Shown here: piece by piece, positions 48,122-57,723 of the stretch
Layout of the letters: each line of letters begins with the position of its first letter
How positions within the stretch are numbered: position 1 is the stretch's first letter
Source of the DNA: Pseudomonadota bacterium
GTDB taxonomy: Bacteria; Pseudomonadota; Alphaproteobacteria; Rhodobacterales; Rhodobacteraceae
DNA: 58,852 nt
Direction: 5' to 3'
Assembly (NCBI GenBank): GCA_021845805.1
Contig: JAJZVD010000014.1
Coordinates: 1-58,852 of the forward strand
Program-made: the position numbers and the translations under genes
Notes under the pieces: generated by a model
What the model saw: only the letters and a program-made list of their open reading frames with translations
What the model was told of the DNA's origin: nothing
Database searches by the model: none

Positions 48122-48685
48122 TCAGGCCGACTTGCGCCGCGCCCGGAACGCCGCCAGCGCGCCCATGCCGCCCAGGATCAGCAGACCCGTGGCCGGCAGC
48201 GGCACCGCCGACGGCGTGCCGGTGTAGTAGACCGAGGCGTGCGACAGCCCGCCGACCGACTGGCCGGGGCCATTCGTCAGCCAGCTTCCCGACAGCGCCG
48301 CGCTGGCGTCCAGCAGGAAGGCGCCGAAGCCGTTCGCCTGCTTGATCACAACGACCAGGTCGGTATAGCCCAGCGGGTTCAGGATCGACCAGGTCGTGCT
48401 GCCGCCCGTCGGGGCCGACGCGAACGACACCTTGCCCGTCCCGGCCGACGACCCGGTCGAGTCGCCCAGCGTCCAGCCGGTCAGGCTGAACAGCGAATAG
48501 CTGCTATTGATCGTGTTCAGATCGTTCGCGCTGTCGACGCAGGTGGCCCCCAGCGCCTGGTCCGGCGAACCTTGCGTCAAGGTGAATTTCACTTGCGAGG
48601 TCGAGCAGGACAGCGCATCCGCGGCCTGCGCGCCGAGCGACAATACGCCGGCCACGATCAACGCGTTCAGGGTAAAAAGCTTCAT
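48122..48685 (-). CDS. VPLPA-CTERM sorting-domain protein
   Basis: A 187-residue exported protein. It has a Sec signal (LNALIVAGVLSLGAQAADA, about 6-24) and a central beta-type domain with LTQGSPDQALGATC and an FGAFLLDA segment. The C-terminal sorting signal is VPLPA, then a hydrophobic helix TGLLILGGMGALAAF, then RARRK. VPLPA-CTERM proteins are processed by an exosortase-type system, known in Rhodobacteraceae. No exosortase is in the window. GGAGG sits 7 bp before the ATG at 48685. It is monocistronic, with its own terminator. The ligand or surface role is unknown. Confidence 0.88.
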   Translation of the reverse strand: MKLFTLNALIVAGVLSLGAQAADALSCSTSQVKFTLTQGSPDQALGATCVDSANDLNTINSSYSLFSLTGWTLGDSTGSSAGTGKVSFASAPTGGSTTWSILNPLGYTDLVVVIKQANGFGAFLLDASAALSGSWLTNGPGQSVGGLSHASVYYTGTPSAVPLPATGLLILGGMGALAAFRARRKSA

Positions 48686-48949
48686 ACCAACCTCCACTTC
48701 AATCTGGCGCGCAAACCGCACCCCAGCCTTGATTGCGTCAACTTTGGGGCAACTCTGCGACAAATACAATGAAAACCGGCAAAATCGCGGCGTTATCCCC
48801 CGGATTCGTGCCCGAAGTGGCCTCTGCGGGCGGTCGTTCGCGCCAGGATTGCGGACGCCCCCCGCACCTGCACCGGATTACCCGGCGCTGGCGAAACAAT
48901 GCGTTTCCGGTTGGGTCAATCCGAGTCGCGCCCGGCGCCGGGTCCGATG

Positions 48950-49026
48950 TGGTCGGGGCGACAGGATTCGAACCTGCGGCCTGCGGTTCCCAAAACCGCC
49001 GCGCTACCAGCCTGCGCTACGCCCCG
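48950..49026 (-). tRNA. tRNA-Pro (TGG)
   Basis: The acceptor arms CGGGGCG and CGCCCCG pair, with discriminator A and an encoded CCA at 48952-48950. The anticodon loop TTTGGGA gives TGG, and the T-loop is TTCGAAT. Length is 77 nt. The VPLPA gene lies downstream, and the DUF192 gene lies 40 bp upstream on the same strand. Confidence 0.96.
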
Positions 49027-49066
49027 ACGGGGTCTGTCTAGCGAAGCCGGGACCGCAGGGAAAGAC

Positions 49067-49549
49067 CTAAGGCGCGCCGCAGGGCCAGGCGGCGCGGCCC
49101 TGATCCAGCGCCGGGCTTTGCATCTGGCTGCCCGGCGCGATGCCCAGCCGTGCGGCCAGCCCGCCGTTGATCTCCAGCACGAACTGCACGCCCTCGCCGC
49201 CGTCGATGATCGTCTCGTCCATCGGGCGGGCATTGGCGGCCACCCCCAGAACCCGGCCCGCGGGATCCAGGAAGATCATGTCCAGCGGGATCAGCGTATC
49301 CTTCATCCAGAACCGCGCATGCACCGGGCGGTCATAGACGAACAGCATCCCCGCGCCGTCCGCCATCGTGCGGCGGTCCATCAGGCCATGCTCGCGGTCG
49401 CGTTCGGTCGCGGCCAGTTCCACCCGGAACCGGGCCTGCCCGCCCGGGCCGCGGAAGGCGACCTCGTCGGGCTGGCAGCCCTGGGCGGCCGCGGCAGGTC
49501 CCGCGGCCAGTGCCAGCGCCAGAACCAGCGCGGCGCCGGGCGGTGTCAC
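49067..49549 (-). CDS. DUF192 exported protein
   Basis: A 160-residue protein with a signal peptide (ALVLALALAAGPAAAA) and a DUF192 domain. The family blocks DREHGLMDRRTM, GMLFVYD, RFWMKDTLIPLDMIFLD and VLEINGGLAARLGI are clear. The family's function is unknown. The GTG start overlaps the stop of the cold-shock gene, so the two are coupled. Confidence 0.85.
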   Translation of the reverse strand: MTPPGAALVLALALAAGPAAAAQGCQPDEVAFRGPGGQARFRVELAATERDREHGLMDRRTMADGAGMLFVYDRPVHARFWMKDTLIPLDMIFLDPAGRVLGVAANARPMDETIIDGGEGVQFVLEINGGLAARLGIAPGSQMQSPALDQGRAAWPCGAP

Positions 49550-50082
49550 GGGGTCTTTTCCCGCACCGCCGCCTCCCACGAGGCGACCTGCGTGGCCATC
49601 CGGCCGCGCTTGCCGTCCACGATGCGCAGGCAGACGGCCTCGCCCGGTTGCAGATCGGCAAAGCCCGACATCCGCAGCACCTCGATGTGGATGAACACGT
49701 CTTCGGTGGTGCCGAAGACATTGGCAAAGCCGAAGCCCTTGACCTTGTCGAACCACTTCACCCGCGCGGGCTGCAGCGGCTGGGTCGCCGGATCGGGCAC
49801 CACCGCGGTGCCGACATCGTCGGACACGACCGTCACGATGCCTTCCGGCGGCGCGATCTCCAGCACTTCGACGGCCTGCGCCCCGCGCTGCGTCATCTGC
49901 ACCGATACGGTAATGCCGGCGCCATCCGCGACCGAGCTCTGGCCGAAATTCCGCAAAACATTGGCATGCAGCAGAATATCCGGGCCACCCTCATCCGACA
50001 GGATAAAGCCGAACCCCTTGCCAACATCAAACCATTTCACTTTGCCATGCACGGTGCGCAGGGCTCTATCTTCCTCAGTCAT
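49546..50082 (-). CDS. cold-shock protein with two CSD domains
   Basis: A 178-residue protein made of two cold-shock domains. The first, about residues 10-75, has KWFDVGKGFGFI as RNP1 and DILLH as RNP2. The second, about 105-165, has KWFDKVKGFGFANV and DVFIH. An acidic linker joins them. Both keep the aromatic RNP1 residues, so both should bind single-stranded nucleic acid. Duplicated CspA proteins are known in alphaproteobacteria. The cold-shock role is inferred only from the fold. Confidence 0.92.
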   Translation of the reverse strand: MTEEDRALRTVHGKVKWFDVGKGFGFILSDEGGPDILLHANVLRNFGQSSVADGAGITVSVQMTQRGAQAVEVLEIAPPEGIVTVVSDDVGTAVVPDPATQPLQPARVKWFDKVKGFGFANVFGTTEDVFIHIEVLRMSGFADLQPGEAVCLRIVDGKRGRMATQVASWEAAVREKTP

Positions 50083-50201
50083 CGCAGCGTTCGCTTCCCC
50101 AAACGAAGTGTTGCATCCGCTGACTTGCCGTCATCGTACAGACAATTTCAAGCCTAAATGTTGCGGAATGCAACAACGCTGCCGTTCACGAAGCGCGAAA
50201 T

Positions 50202-50804
50202 TCAGGGGTTCAGCCTGACGATTTCCCACGGTTCCGCAGGGGTTTGGCGGCTCCACCGGAAGCGGTCGTGCAGCCGGAAGGCGCCATCGGCCCAGAATTC
50301 GATCTCCAGCGGGCAAAGCCGGAAGCCGCCCCAGAACGGCGGGCGCGGCGGATTGGGCCCCTTGGCCGCGGTCACCTTCGCCACCTCGGCCATCAGCGCC
50401 CCGCGCGAGGACAGCGGCTGCGACTGCTGCGAGGCCCAGGCCCCCAGCCGGCTCTTGAGGCTGCGCGAGGCGTAATAGGCATCGGCCTGCGGCCCCTCCT
50501 CGCGGCTGACCAGGCCGCGGACGCGGATCTGGCGGCGCAGGCTCTTCCAGTGCATCACGAAGGCGGCCTTGCCCGCGCCCTCGATCTCGCGCGCCTTCAC
50601 GCTGCCGTAGTTGGTGTAGAACACGAAGGCCGCGGGCTCGATCTCCTTCAGCAGGACCATGCGCACGTTGGGCAGCCCGCCCGCGTCCACCGTGGCCAGA
50701 GCGATGGCGTTGGGGTCATTGGGCTCGCTCGCCTCCGCCTCGGCCAGCCAGGCCCTGGCGATGGCAAAGGGGTCGTCGCCCGCAAAGATGCCGTTTCTGT
50801 CCAT
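50202..50804 (-). CDS. pdxH: pyridoxamine 5'-phosphate oxidase
   Basis: A 200-residue FMN enzyme of the vitamin B6 pathway, producing PLP from PNP or PMP. It shows the N-terminal region [24 protein letters not shown], then [40 protein letters not shown] and the C-terminal RFRWSRQ and WEIVRLNP. The ATG at 50804 has AAGGAG upstream. It is divergent from fabI. Confidence 0.95.
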   Translation of the reverse strand: MDRNGIFAGDDPFAIARAWLAEAEASEPNDPNAIALATVDAGGLPNVRMVLLKEIEPAAFVFYTNYGSVKAREIEGAGKAAFVMHWKSLRRQIRVRGLVSREEGPQADAYYASRSLKSRLGAWASQQSQPLSSRGALMAEVAKVTAAKGPNPPRPPFWGGFRLCPLEIEFWADGAFRLHDRFRWSRQTPAEPWEIVRLNP

Positions 50805-50964
50805 CCTGATCGTCTCCTTCACGGCCGAACCGCCGACCCGGCGGCCCCGGCCGCCCTTGCTTGCGCCTTCCGCGGCCGGGCGGACACCGTCGCCCGCCCT
50901 TGATGCGCCGCGCGTCATCGCCTACACGGAAGGTCACCGCAAGAAGGTGGGCGAGGAATACCCC

Positions 50965-51786
50965 ATGTCAACACGACTGCTGGACGGAAAGCGCGGCCTG
51001 ATCATGGGGCTTGCGAACGACAAATCCATTGCCTGGGGGATCGCGCGCGCCTGCGCCGAGGCCGGCGCCGAGCTTGCCTTTTCCTATCAGGGCGAAGCGC
51101 AGAAGAAGCGGGTCGAGCCGCTGGCCGCCTCGATCGGGGCCTCGTATCTGGCGGAATGCGACGTGGGCGACGAAGCCTCGCTGGATGCGCTGTTCGAGGG
51201 GCTGAAGGCGCATTGGGGCAAGATCGACTTCCTCGTCCATGCCATCGCCTTTTCCGACAAGAACGAACTGCGCGGCCGCTACGTCGACACCAGCCGCGAG
51301 AACTTCCGCATCTCGATGGACATCTCGGTCTATTCCTTCACCGCCGCCGCCCGGCGCGCCGCGGCGCTGATGACCGAGGGCGGCGCGATGGTCACGCTGA
51401 CCTACTACGGCTCGGAAAAGGTGATGCCGCACTACAACGTGCAGGGTCTTGCCAAGGCCGCGCTGGAGGCGAGCGTGCGCTACATCGCCGAAGACCTGGG
51501 CAAGGACGGCATCCGCGTCAACGCGATCTCGGCCGGGCCGATCAAGACGCTGGCGGCCTCGGGGATCGGCGATTTCCGCTACATCATGCGCTGGAACGAG
51601 CTGAACTCGCCGCTTCGCCGCAACGTGACGCAGGACGAGGTGGGCAAGTCCGCGCTCTATCTGCTGTCGGACCTCGGCTCGGGTGTCACCGGCGAGGTTC
51701 TGCATGTGGATGCGGGCTATCATGCCGTGGGCATGAAGGCCGTGGACGCGCCAGACATCGACCTGGTGACCGGCAAGAAAGACTGA
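50965..51786 (+). CDS. fabI: enoyl-ACP reductase FabI
   Basis: A 273-residue NADH-dependent enoyl-acyl carrier protein reductase (last step of fatty-acid elongation). The cofactor loop GLANDKSIAWGIA is at 15-27. The catalytic Tyr157 and Lys164 lie in HYNVQGLAK. The position equal to triclosan-contacting Gly93 of E. coli is Ala95 (VHAIAFSDKNEL). GCGAGGAA precedes the ATG. Confidence 0.94.
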   Translation: MSTRLLDGKRGLIMGLANDKSIAWGIARACAEAGAELAFSYQGEAQKKRVEPLAASIGASYLAECDVGDEASLDALFEGLKAHWGKIDFLVHAIAFSDKNELRGRYVDTSRENFRISMDISVYSFTAAARRAAALMTEGGAMVTLTYYGSEKVMPHYNVQGLAKAALEASVRYIAEDLGKDGIRVNAISAGPIKTLAASGIGDFRYIMRWNELNSPLRRNVTQDEVGKSALYLLSDLGSGVTGEVLHVDAGYHAVGMKAVDAPDIDLVTGKKD

Positions 51787-51963
51787 CGACAGGCCGCGCG
51801 GCGCCACCGGGGACCGCGCGCGACCCCAAAGGGGGCCGGACGGGGGGCGCAGAGCGGCGCCGCAGCCCGTCGGGCCCCGAGACCACCGATCGAGACGCCC
51901 CCGGGGGGGCGCGCGCGGGCCCGGCGCCGCCGCACCCGCCCCCGAAAGGCCGAGGAGGAGAGC

Positions 51964-52467
51964 ATGACCGACCGCCTGCCGCACGAAAAGGGATTCCACG
52001 TCAGCTGGGATCAGATCCACCGCGACGCACGCGCGCTTGCCTGGCGGCTGGACAAGCAGGGGCCCGACAACGGCGCCTGGCGGGCGGTGGTGGCGATCAC
52101 CCGCGGCGGCATGGCCCCGGCGATGATCGTCGCGCGCGAACTGGACATCCGCACGGTCGATACGATCAGCGTGAAATCCTACAACCACCAGGCCCAGACC
52201 CCGCCGCGGGTCATCAAGGCGCCGAACGCCGACATCATGGGCGACGGCACCGGCGTGCTGGTGATCGACGATCTGGTGGATACCGGCAAGACGCTGGAAC
52301 TGGTGCGCCAGCAATACCCCAAGGCGCATTTCGCGACCGTCTATGCCAAGCCCTCGGGGCGGCCTATGGTGGACACCTATATCACCGAGGTCAGCCAGGA
52401 CACCTGGATCTTCTTTCCCTGGGACATGGCGCTGCAATACGTCGAGCCCTACCGCGGCAAGGACTGA
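51964..52467 (+). CDS. gpt: xanthine phosphoribosyltransferase
   Basis: A 167-residue purine salvage enzyme. The PRPP-binding motif [13 protein letters not shown] is near 99-111, and [10 protein letters not shown] is near 43-52. Pattern and size match E. coli Gpt (XPRT/GPRT). GGAGGAGA precedes the ATG. The 177 bp before it hold only GC-rich DNA after fabI. Confidence 0.9.
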   Translation: MTDRLPHEKGFHVSWDQIHRDARALAWRLDKQGPDNGAWRAVVAITRGGMAPAMIVARELDIRTVDTISVKSYNHQAQTPPRVIKAPNADIMGDGTGVLVIDDLVDTGKTLELVRQQYPKAHFATVYAKPSGRPMVDTYITEVSQDTWIFFPWDMALQYVEPYRGKD

Positions 52468-52474
52468 ACGCCCG

Positions 52475-52963
52475 ATGACGGCCCCCAGCGACAGCCGAAC
52501 CTCGCGTCTTCTGCACGATTCCTATCTGGTCGGGCTGGCGGTGCAGGCGCTGATCGGGGGCTCGCAGCTGGTGGGCGCGGTGGTGCTGCAGCTGGCCATC
52601 CGCTTCGGCTGGCTGGAGGAACTGGCCCGCATCACCCAGCACGAGCTGACAGAGACGCGGCGCGATCCGCCGATGCTGTTCCTGCTGAACGCCGCGCATG
52701 ACTTCTCGATCCACCGCGAGACGTTCTGGTCGCTCTATCTGGTGGGCCACGGGGTGCTGAACCTGGGCGTGGTGATCGCGCTTCTGGCCCGGCGCCGCTG
52801 GGCCCATCCGGTGTCGATCGCGGTGCTGACGGGATTCGTGCTCTATCAGCTTTACCGCTATGCCTATTCCGGCGCGCCGGTGCTGGTGGGGCTGTCGCTG
52901 TTCGATGCGGTGGTGATCGCGCTGGTCTGGCGCGAGTGGCGGGTGACGCGCGCGCGGCCCTGA
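52475..52963 (+). CDS. DUF2127 membrane protein
   Basis: A 162-residue protein with four hydrophobic segments and the DUF2127 pattern (HDSYLVGLAVQALIGGSQL, then SLYLVGHGVLNLGVVIALL). The family's function is unknown. It begins 7 bp after gpt, so it is likely co-transcribed. Confidence 0.82.
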   Translation: MTAPSDSRTSRLLHDSYLVGLAVQALIGGSQLVGAVVLQLAIRFGWLEELARITQHELTETRRDPPMLFLLNAAHDFSIHRETFWSLYLVGHGVLNLGVVIALLARRRWAHPVSIAVLTGFVLYQLYRYAYSGAPVLVGLSLFDAVVIALVWREWRVTRARP

Positions 52964-52990
52964 GCGGTCGCCCCTGCCCGCCCGGCGGCA

Positions 52991-53037
52991 GCGGGGGTTT
53001 CACACCCCCGCACCCCCGTGGGATATTTGCGGACAGA
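52991..53037 (+). repeat. hairpin plus CACCCCCGTGGGATATTTG element
   Basis: GCGGGGGT-N5-ACCCCCGC is followed by CACCCCCGTGGGATATTTG. From memory, this hairpin and tail recurs between genes in many Rhodobacteraceae. Here it lies 27 bp after the DUF2127 stop and may help terminate transcription. There is no T-run. Confidence 0.55.
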
Positions 53038-53101
53038 AAATGGGGGGGTTGCGCGGGCCGAAAATTCTGGCCCAATGCGGCCAGTTTCGACAGGAGCCGC
53101 G

Positions 53102-54280
53102 ATGACCCGCCCGCTGAACCCCCGCATGGCCGCCACCTTTCCCCCGCCGGTGATGGAGGCGCGGCGCTGGCTGGACGGCGTGGTGTTTCCGGCCGACCGG
53201 CCGCTGATCAACGTCAGCCAGGCCGCGCCGGTCGAGGCGCCGCCGATGGGTCTGCGCCAGGCCATCGCCGAGGCCGCGCTGGGCGATGACGCGGCCCATC
53301 TCTACGGCCCGGTGCTGGGGATGCCGGAGCTGCGCGCGGAACTGGCCGGGCAGTGGTCGCGCGCCTATGGCGGCGAGATCGCGGCGGGCCAGGTCGGCAT
53401 CACCTCGGGGTGCAACCAGGCCTTCTGCGCGATCATGGCGACGCTGGCGGGCGAAGGCGATGCGGTGATCCTGCCGACGCCGTGGTATTTCAATCACAAG
53501 ATGTGGCTGGACATGGCGGGGGTGGACTGCGTGCCGCTGCCCGCGGGGCCGGGCCTGATCCCCGACCCGGACGAGGCCGCGGCGCTGATCGGGCCGCGGA
53601 CGCGGGCGATCGTGCTGGTCAGCCCCAACAACCCGGGCGGGGTGGAATATCCCGCCGAGGTGCTGCGCGCCTTCCACGATCTGGCCCGGGCGCGCGGGAT
53701 CGCGCTGATCGTGGACGAGACCTACCGCGATTTCGACAGCCGGCCGGGGCGCCCGCATGATCTGTTCGCGGATCCCGACTGGGACCGCACGCTGATCCAT
53801 CTTTATTCCTTTTCGAAGGCCTACCGGCTGACCGGCCACCGGGTGGGCGCCGCCGTCGCCTCGGCCGCGCGGCTGGCCGAGGTGGAGAAGTTCCTGGACA
53901 CGGTGGCGATCTGCCCCAACCAGCTTGGCCAGCGCGCGGCGCTGTGGGGGATGCGGAACCTGGGCCAATGGCTGGCAGGCGAGCGGGCCGAGATCCTGGA
54001 CCGCCGCGCGGCGATCAGCGAGGGATTTCCGCGGCTTGCGGGCTGGCGTCTGCTGGGCGTGGGGGCCTATTTCGCCTATGCCGAACATCCGTTCGCGCTG
54101 GCCTCGGACGAGCTCTGCCGCCGGATGGTGCGCGAGGCGGGGGTGCTGATGCTGCCCGGCACCATGTTCCAGCCCGCGACCGAGCCCGCGGGCGTGCGCC
54201 AGGTGCGCATCGCCTTTGCCAACATCGACCGGGCGGGGATCGGGCAGCTTTTCGGGCGGCTGGCGGGCCTTGCGATCTGA
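53102..54280 (+). CDS. PLP-dependent class I/II aminotransferase
   Basis: A 392-residue fold-type I aminotransferase with the SPNNPGG loop and the PLP-binding lysine in YSFSKAYRLTGHRVG. The C-terminal substrate arginine is in VRQVRIAFAN. Aspartate/aromatic and other specificities cannot be separated. AGGAG lies upstream of the ATG. Confidence 0.88.
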   Translation: MTRPLNPRMAATFPPPVMEARRWLDGVVFPADRPLINVSQAAPVEAPPMGLRQAIAEAALGDDAAHLYGPVLGMPELRAELAGQWSRAYGGEIAAGQVGITSGCNQAFCAIMATLAGEGDAVILPTPWYFNHKMWLDMAGVDCVPLPAGPGLIPDPDEAAALIGPRTRAIVLVSPNNPGGVEYPAEVLRAFHDLARARGIALIVDETYRDFDSRPGRPHDLFADPDWDRTLIHLYSFSKAYRLTGHRVGAAVASAARLAEVEKFLDTVAICPNQLGQRAALWGMRNLGQWLAGERAEILDRRAAISEGFPRLAGWRLLGVGAYFAYAEHPFALASDELCRRMVREAGVLMLPGTMFQPATEPAGVRQVRIAFANIDRAGIGQLFGRLAGLAI

Positions 54281-54346
54281 CCGCTTGCCGGCCCCGGCGC
54301 AACATCTTACACACGCAGCCCAAACGGCCAGGGCGGAGTGATCGGC

Positions 54347-56191
54347 ATGAGAAGCGAAAAAGGCATGAAGGTCATGGCCTGGGTCATGCTGGTGGCCGTG
54401 GTCTTCGGCCTCGGCGGCTACGGGGTCACGAACTTCGGCGGCTCGATCACCTCGATCGGCACGGTGGGCGATGAAGAGATCGCGACCGGCGACTATGGCC
54501 GCGCGCTGCAGCAGGAACTGGAGACGATGCGCGCCCAGCTTGGCGCCACCTTCAGCGCCCAGCAGTTCCTGGAAGCGGGGCTGGACGCAGGCGTGCGCGA
54601 GCGGCTGGTGACGACCGCCGCGCTTGACAACGAGAACCACAGGCTGGGCCTGTCGGTGGGTGACGCGGCGCTGCGCAGTGCGATCGAGGCGATGCCCGCC
54701 TTCAAGGGGCCGGATGGCAAGTTCTCGAAGGAAACCTATGCCTTCGTGCTGCAGCAGAACGGGCTTTCGGTGCCGGCCTTCGAATCGAAGATGCGCACCG
54801 AACTGGCGCGCAGCCTGTTGCAGCAGGCGATCACCGGCGCCGTGCCCGCGCCGAAGGTGCTGGTGGACCGGCTGATCGCCTATGCGGGCGAGCGGCGCGG
54901 CTTCAGCGTGCTGAAGATCGGCGTGTCGGATCTGCCTGCCCAGTTGCCCAGCCCTGACGCGGCGGGCCTGAAGGCCTATTACGAGGCGCACAAGGCCGAT
55001 TTCACCGCGCCCGAGGCGAAGGTGATCACCTATGCGGCGCTGACGCCCGAGATGCTGGCGCCCTCGATCCAGATCGACGACAAGACGCTGCAGGATCTCT
55101 ACACGCAGAAGAAATCGCAGTTCATGGTGCCCGAGAAGATGACGCTCGACCGGCTGGCCTTCGGCACCGAGGCCGAGGCGCAGGCCGCGAGGGCCGCGAT
55201 TGATTCGGGCGCCAAGACCTTCGATCAGCTGGTGGCCGAGCGGGGGCTGAGCCTGAAGGACGTGCAGATGGGCACCAAGACGCAGGACGACCTTGGCCCC
55301 GATGCGGGCCCTGCCGTCTTCGCGCTGAAGGCACCGGGCATCGCGGGTCCGGTGCAGTCGAGCGTGGGGCCCGCGCTGTTCCGTGTGACCGCGATCAGCC
55401 CGGCGCAGACCACGACCTTCGACGAGGCCAGGGATGAACTGGCCCAGAGCCTGAAGCTCGACAAGGCGCGCGAGGAGATCGCGGCCAAGGTCGAGGCGGT
55501 CAACGACAAGCTTGCCTCGGGGGCCACGCTGGAAGATCTGGTGAAGGAAGACGGGCTGCAGCTTGGCACGATGGATTTCACCCCGGGCGACAGCGAGGGC
55601 ATGGCCGCCTATCCCGAGTTCCGCGATGCGGCGGCGGCGGCGAAGGATGGCGACTTTCCCAGCCTGATCCACCTGAAGGATGGCGGGATCGCCGCCCTTC
55701 GGCTGGACAAGATGCGCCCGGCCGCGCTGATCCCCTATGACAAGGTGGCCGACAAGGTGAAGGACGGCTGGATCGCCGAGGAAACCGCCAAGGCGCTGAC
55801 CGCCCGCGCGGGCGAGATTGCCGCCGCGGTCAAGGCGGGGGGCCAGTTGAACACCTATGGTGCGCCGGTGACCGAACAGCCCGCGCTGCGCCGCGACACG
55901 ATCGACGGGATGCCCGCCGGGCTGGTGCCTGCGGTCTTCAAGCTGGCGAAGCCGGGGGATGTGGGCACCCTGCAAGAGGGCGACGGCGCCTGGATCTATG
56001 TGCTGACATCGGTCGCGCCGCCCAAGGCCGACGACCCCGAGATGGCGAAGGCGCGCGCGACCTATGCCGAGGGCACCGCGCAGGATCTGGGCAACGACAG
56101 CTTCGAGCTGTTCGCCAGCGCCCTGGTCGCGGGAACCCGGGTCAACCTTGACAAGACCGCGATCGCCGCCGTCAACGCCCAGTTCCACTAG
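54347..56191 (+). CDS. ppiD: PpiD-like membrane-anchored peptidyl-prolyl isomerase/chaperone
   Basis: A 614-residue protein with one N-terminal transmembrane segment (MAWVMLVAVVFGLGGYGV). A SurA-N chaperone domain (about 30-190) has FSAQQFLEAGLDAGVRERLV and PAFKGPDGKFSKETYAFVLQQNGLS. A parvulin-type region (about 260-360) is degenerate, with no strong active-site signature. It should assist folding of outer-membrane and periplasmic proteins at the inner membrane. The ATG at 54347 has GGAG 8 bp upstream; a GTG 9 bp earlier is less likely. trpE follows 9 bp later. Confidence 0.88.
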   Translation: MRSEKGMKVMAWVMLVAVVFGLGGYGVTNFGGSITSIGTVGDEEIATGDYGRALQQELETMRAQLGATFSAQQFLEAGLDAGVRERLVTTAALDNENHRLGLSVGDAALRSAIEAMPAFKGPDGKFSKETYAFVLQQNGLSVPAFESKMRTELARSLLQQAITGAVPAPKVLVDRLIAYAGERRGFSVLKIGVSDLPAQLPSPDAAGLKAYYEAHKADFTAPEAKVITYAALTPEMLAPSIQIDDKTLQDLYTQKKSQFMVPEKMTLDRLAFGTEAEAQAARAAIDSGAKTFDQLVAERGLSLKDVQMGTKTQDDLGPDAGPAVFALKAPGIAGPVQSSVGPALFRVTAISPAQTTTFDEARDELAQSLKLDKAREEIAAKVEAVNDKLASGATLEDLVKEDGLQLGTMDFTPGDSEGMAAYPEFRDAAAAAKDGDFPSLIHLKDGGIAALRLDKMRPAALIPYDKVADKVKDGWIAEETAKALTARAGEIAAAVKAGGQLNTYGAPVTEQPALRRDTIDGMPAGLVPAVFKLAKPGDVGTLQEGDGAWIYVLTSVAPPKADDPEMAKARATYAEGTAQDLGNDSFELFASALVAGTRVNLDKTAIAAVNAQFH

Positions 56192-56200
56192 GAGGCCCCC

Positions 56201-57712
56201 GTGCCGCTGACCCCCTCCTACGAGCAGTTCGAGGCCGGCTGGGCCGTCGGCCGGAACCAGGTTGTCACCATGCGGCTGGCGGCCGATCTCGATACGCCGG
56301 TCAGCCTGATGCTGAAGCTGGCCGAGGCGCGCAAGGACAGTTTCATGCTGGAAAGCGTGACCGGCGGCGAGGTGCGCGGGCGCTATTCGGTGGTGGGGAT
56401 GAAGCCCGACCTGATCTGGGATTGCCGCGGCACCGAAAGCCGCATCAACCGGCAGGCGCGTTTCGATCCCGATGCGTTCGAGGCGCTGCCGGGCCATCCG
56501 CTGGATACGCTGCGGGCGCTTCTGGCCGAAAGCCGGATCGAGATGCCCGCCGACCTGCCCGCGATCGCGGCGGGGCTGTTCGGCTATCTGGGCTATGACA
56601 TGATCCGGCTGGTCGAACACCTGCCCAACGTGCCGCGCGACCCGCTGGGGCTGCCCGATGCGGTGATGCTGCGCCCCTCGGTCGTGGCGGTGCTGGACGG
56701 GGTGAAGGGCGAGGTGACGGTGGTGTCGCCCGCCTGGGTGGCCTCGGGGCTTTCGGCGCGGGCGGCCTATGCGCAGGCGGCCGAACGGGTGATGGATGCG
56801 GTGCGCGATCTGGAACGCGCGGCCACCGGCGAGACGCGCAACCTGGGCGAGGCGGCGCCGGTCGCGGCGCCGGTGTCGAACTTCACCAAGGCCGACTACA
56901 TGGCCGCGGTCGAGAAGGCCAAGGATTACATCCGCGCGGGCGACATCTTCCAGGTGGTGCCCAGCCAGCGCTGGAGCCAGGATTTCCCCCTGCCCCCCTT
57001 CGCGCTCTACCGCAGCCTGCGGCGCACAAACCCGTCGCCCTTCATGTTCTTCTTCAACTTCGGGGCCTTCCAGGTGATCGGCGCCAGCCCCGAGATCCTG
57101 GTGCGGCTGCGCGACGGCGAGATCACGATCCGCCCGATCGCGGGCACCCGCCCGCGCGGCGCCACGCCCGAAGAGGACCGCGCGCTCGAGGCCGATCTGC
57201 TGGCCGACCCGAAGGAACGGGCCGAACACCTGATGCTGCTGGACCTGGGCCGCAACGATGTGGGCCGGGTGGCCAAGGTCGGCTCGGTCCATCCGACGGA
57301 AAAGTTCATCGTCGAACGCTACAGCCACGTCATGCATATCGTCTCGAACGTGGTGGGCCAGATCGCCGAGGGGCAGGACGCGCTGTCGGCGCTGCTGGCG
57401 GGGATGCCCGCGGGCACCGTCTCGGGCGCGCCCAAGGTGCGCGCGATGGAGATCATCGACGAACTGGAACCCGAAAAGCGCGGCGTCTACGGCGGCGGGG
57501 TCGGCTATTTCGCGGCCAATGGCGAAATGGACATGTGCATCGCGCTGCGCACCGCGGTGCTGAAGGGCCAGAAGCTGTACATCCAGGCCGGGGGCGGCGT
57601 GGTCTATGACAGCGACCCCGAGGCCGAGTGGCAGGAAACGGTGAACAAGTCGCGCGCCATCCGCCGCGCGGCCGAGGATGCCGGGCTGTTCGCGCAGCGC
57701 ACCAACGGCTGA
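56201..57712 (+). CDS. trpE: anthranilate synthase component I
   Basis: A 503-residue chorismate-utilising enzyme (first step of tryptophan synthesis). It contains the feedback region FMLESVTGGEVRGRYS, the catalytic IRPIAGTRPRG, ERAEHLMLLDLGRNDVGRV, SHVMHIVSNVVG and PAGTVSGAPKVRAMEII. It depends on TrpG glutamine amidotransferase, which is not in this window. GTG start with AGGAGG just upstream. No attenuator-like leader peptide precedes it, because ppiD ends 9 bp away. Confidence 0.96.
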   Translation: MPLTPSYEQFEAGWAVGRNQVVTMRLAADLDTPVSLMLKLAEARKDSFMLESVTGGEVRGRYSVVGMKPDLIWDCRGTESRINRQARFDPDAFEALPGHPLDTLRALLAESRIEMPADLPAIAAGLFGYLGYDMIRLVEHLPNVPRDPLGLPDAVMLRPSVVAVLDGVKGEVTVVSPAWVASGLSARAAYAQAAERVMDAVRDLERAATGETRNLGEAAPVAAPVSNFTKADYMAAVEKAKDYIRAGDIFQVVPSQRWSQDFPLPPFALYRSLRRTNPSPFMFFFNFGAFQVIGASPEILVRLRDGEITIRPIAGTRPRGATPEEDRALEADLLADPKERAEHLMLLDLGRNDVGRVAKVGSVHPTEKFIVERYSHVMHIVSNVVGQIAEGQDALSALLAGMPAGTVSGAPKVRAMEIIDELEPEKRGVYGGGVGYFAANGEMDMCIALRTAVLKGQKLYIQAGGGVVYDSDPEAEWQETVNKSRAIRRAAEDAGLFAQRTNG

Positions 57713-57723
57713 GCCGGGGCGCG

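Noticed and set aside
51787-51963. Further copy of the intergenic repeat after fabI
   Set aside because: GC-rich and hairpin-prone, but without the CGCCCGACCGC arms or the GACGGTCTG core.
53000-57337. Very long antisense frame (also 40591-44493, 12038-15109 and 2051-4960)
   Set aside because: Opposite-strand shadows of trpE/ppiD, nrdJ, gyrA and the flavoprotein, caused by G/C third positions; the sense products are unmistakable.
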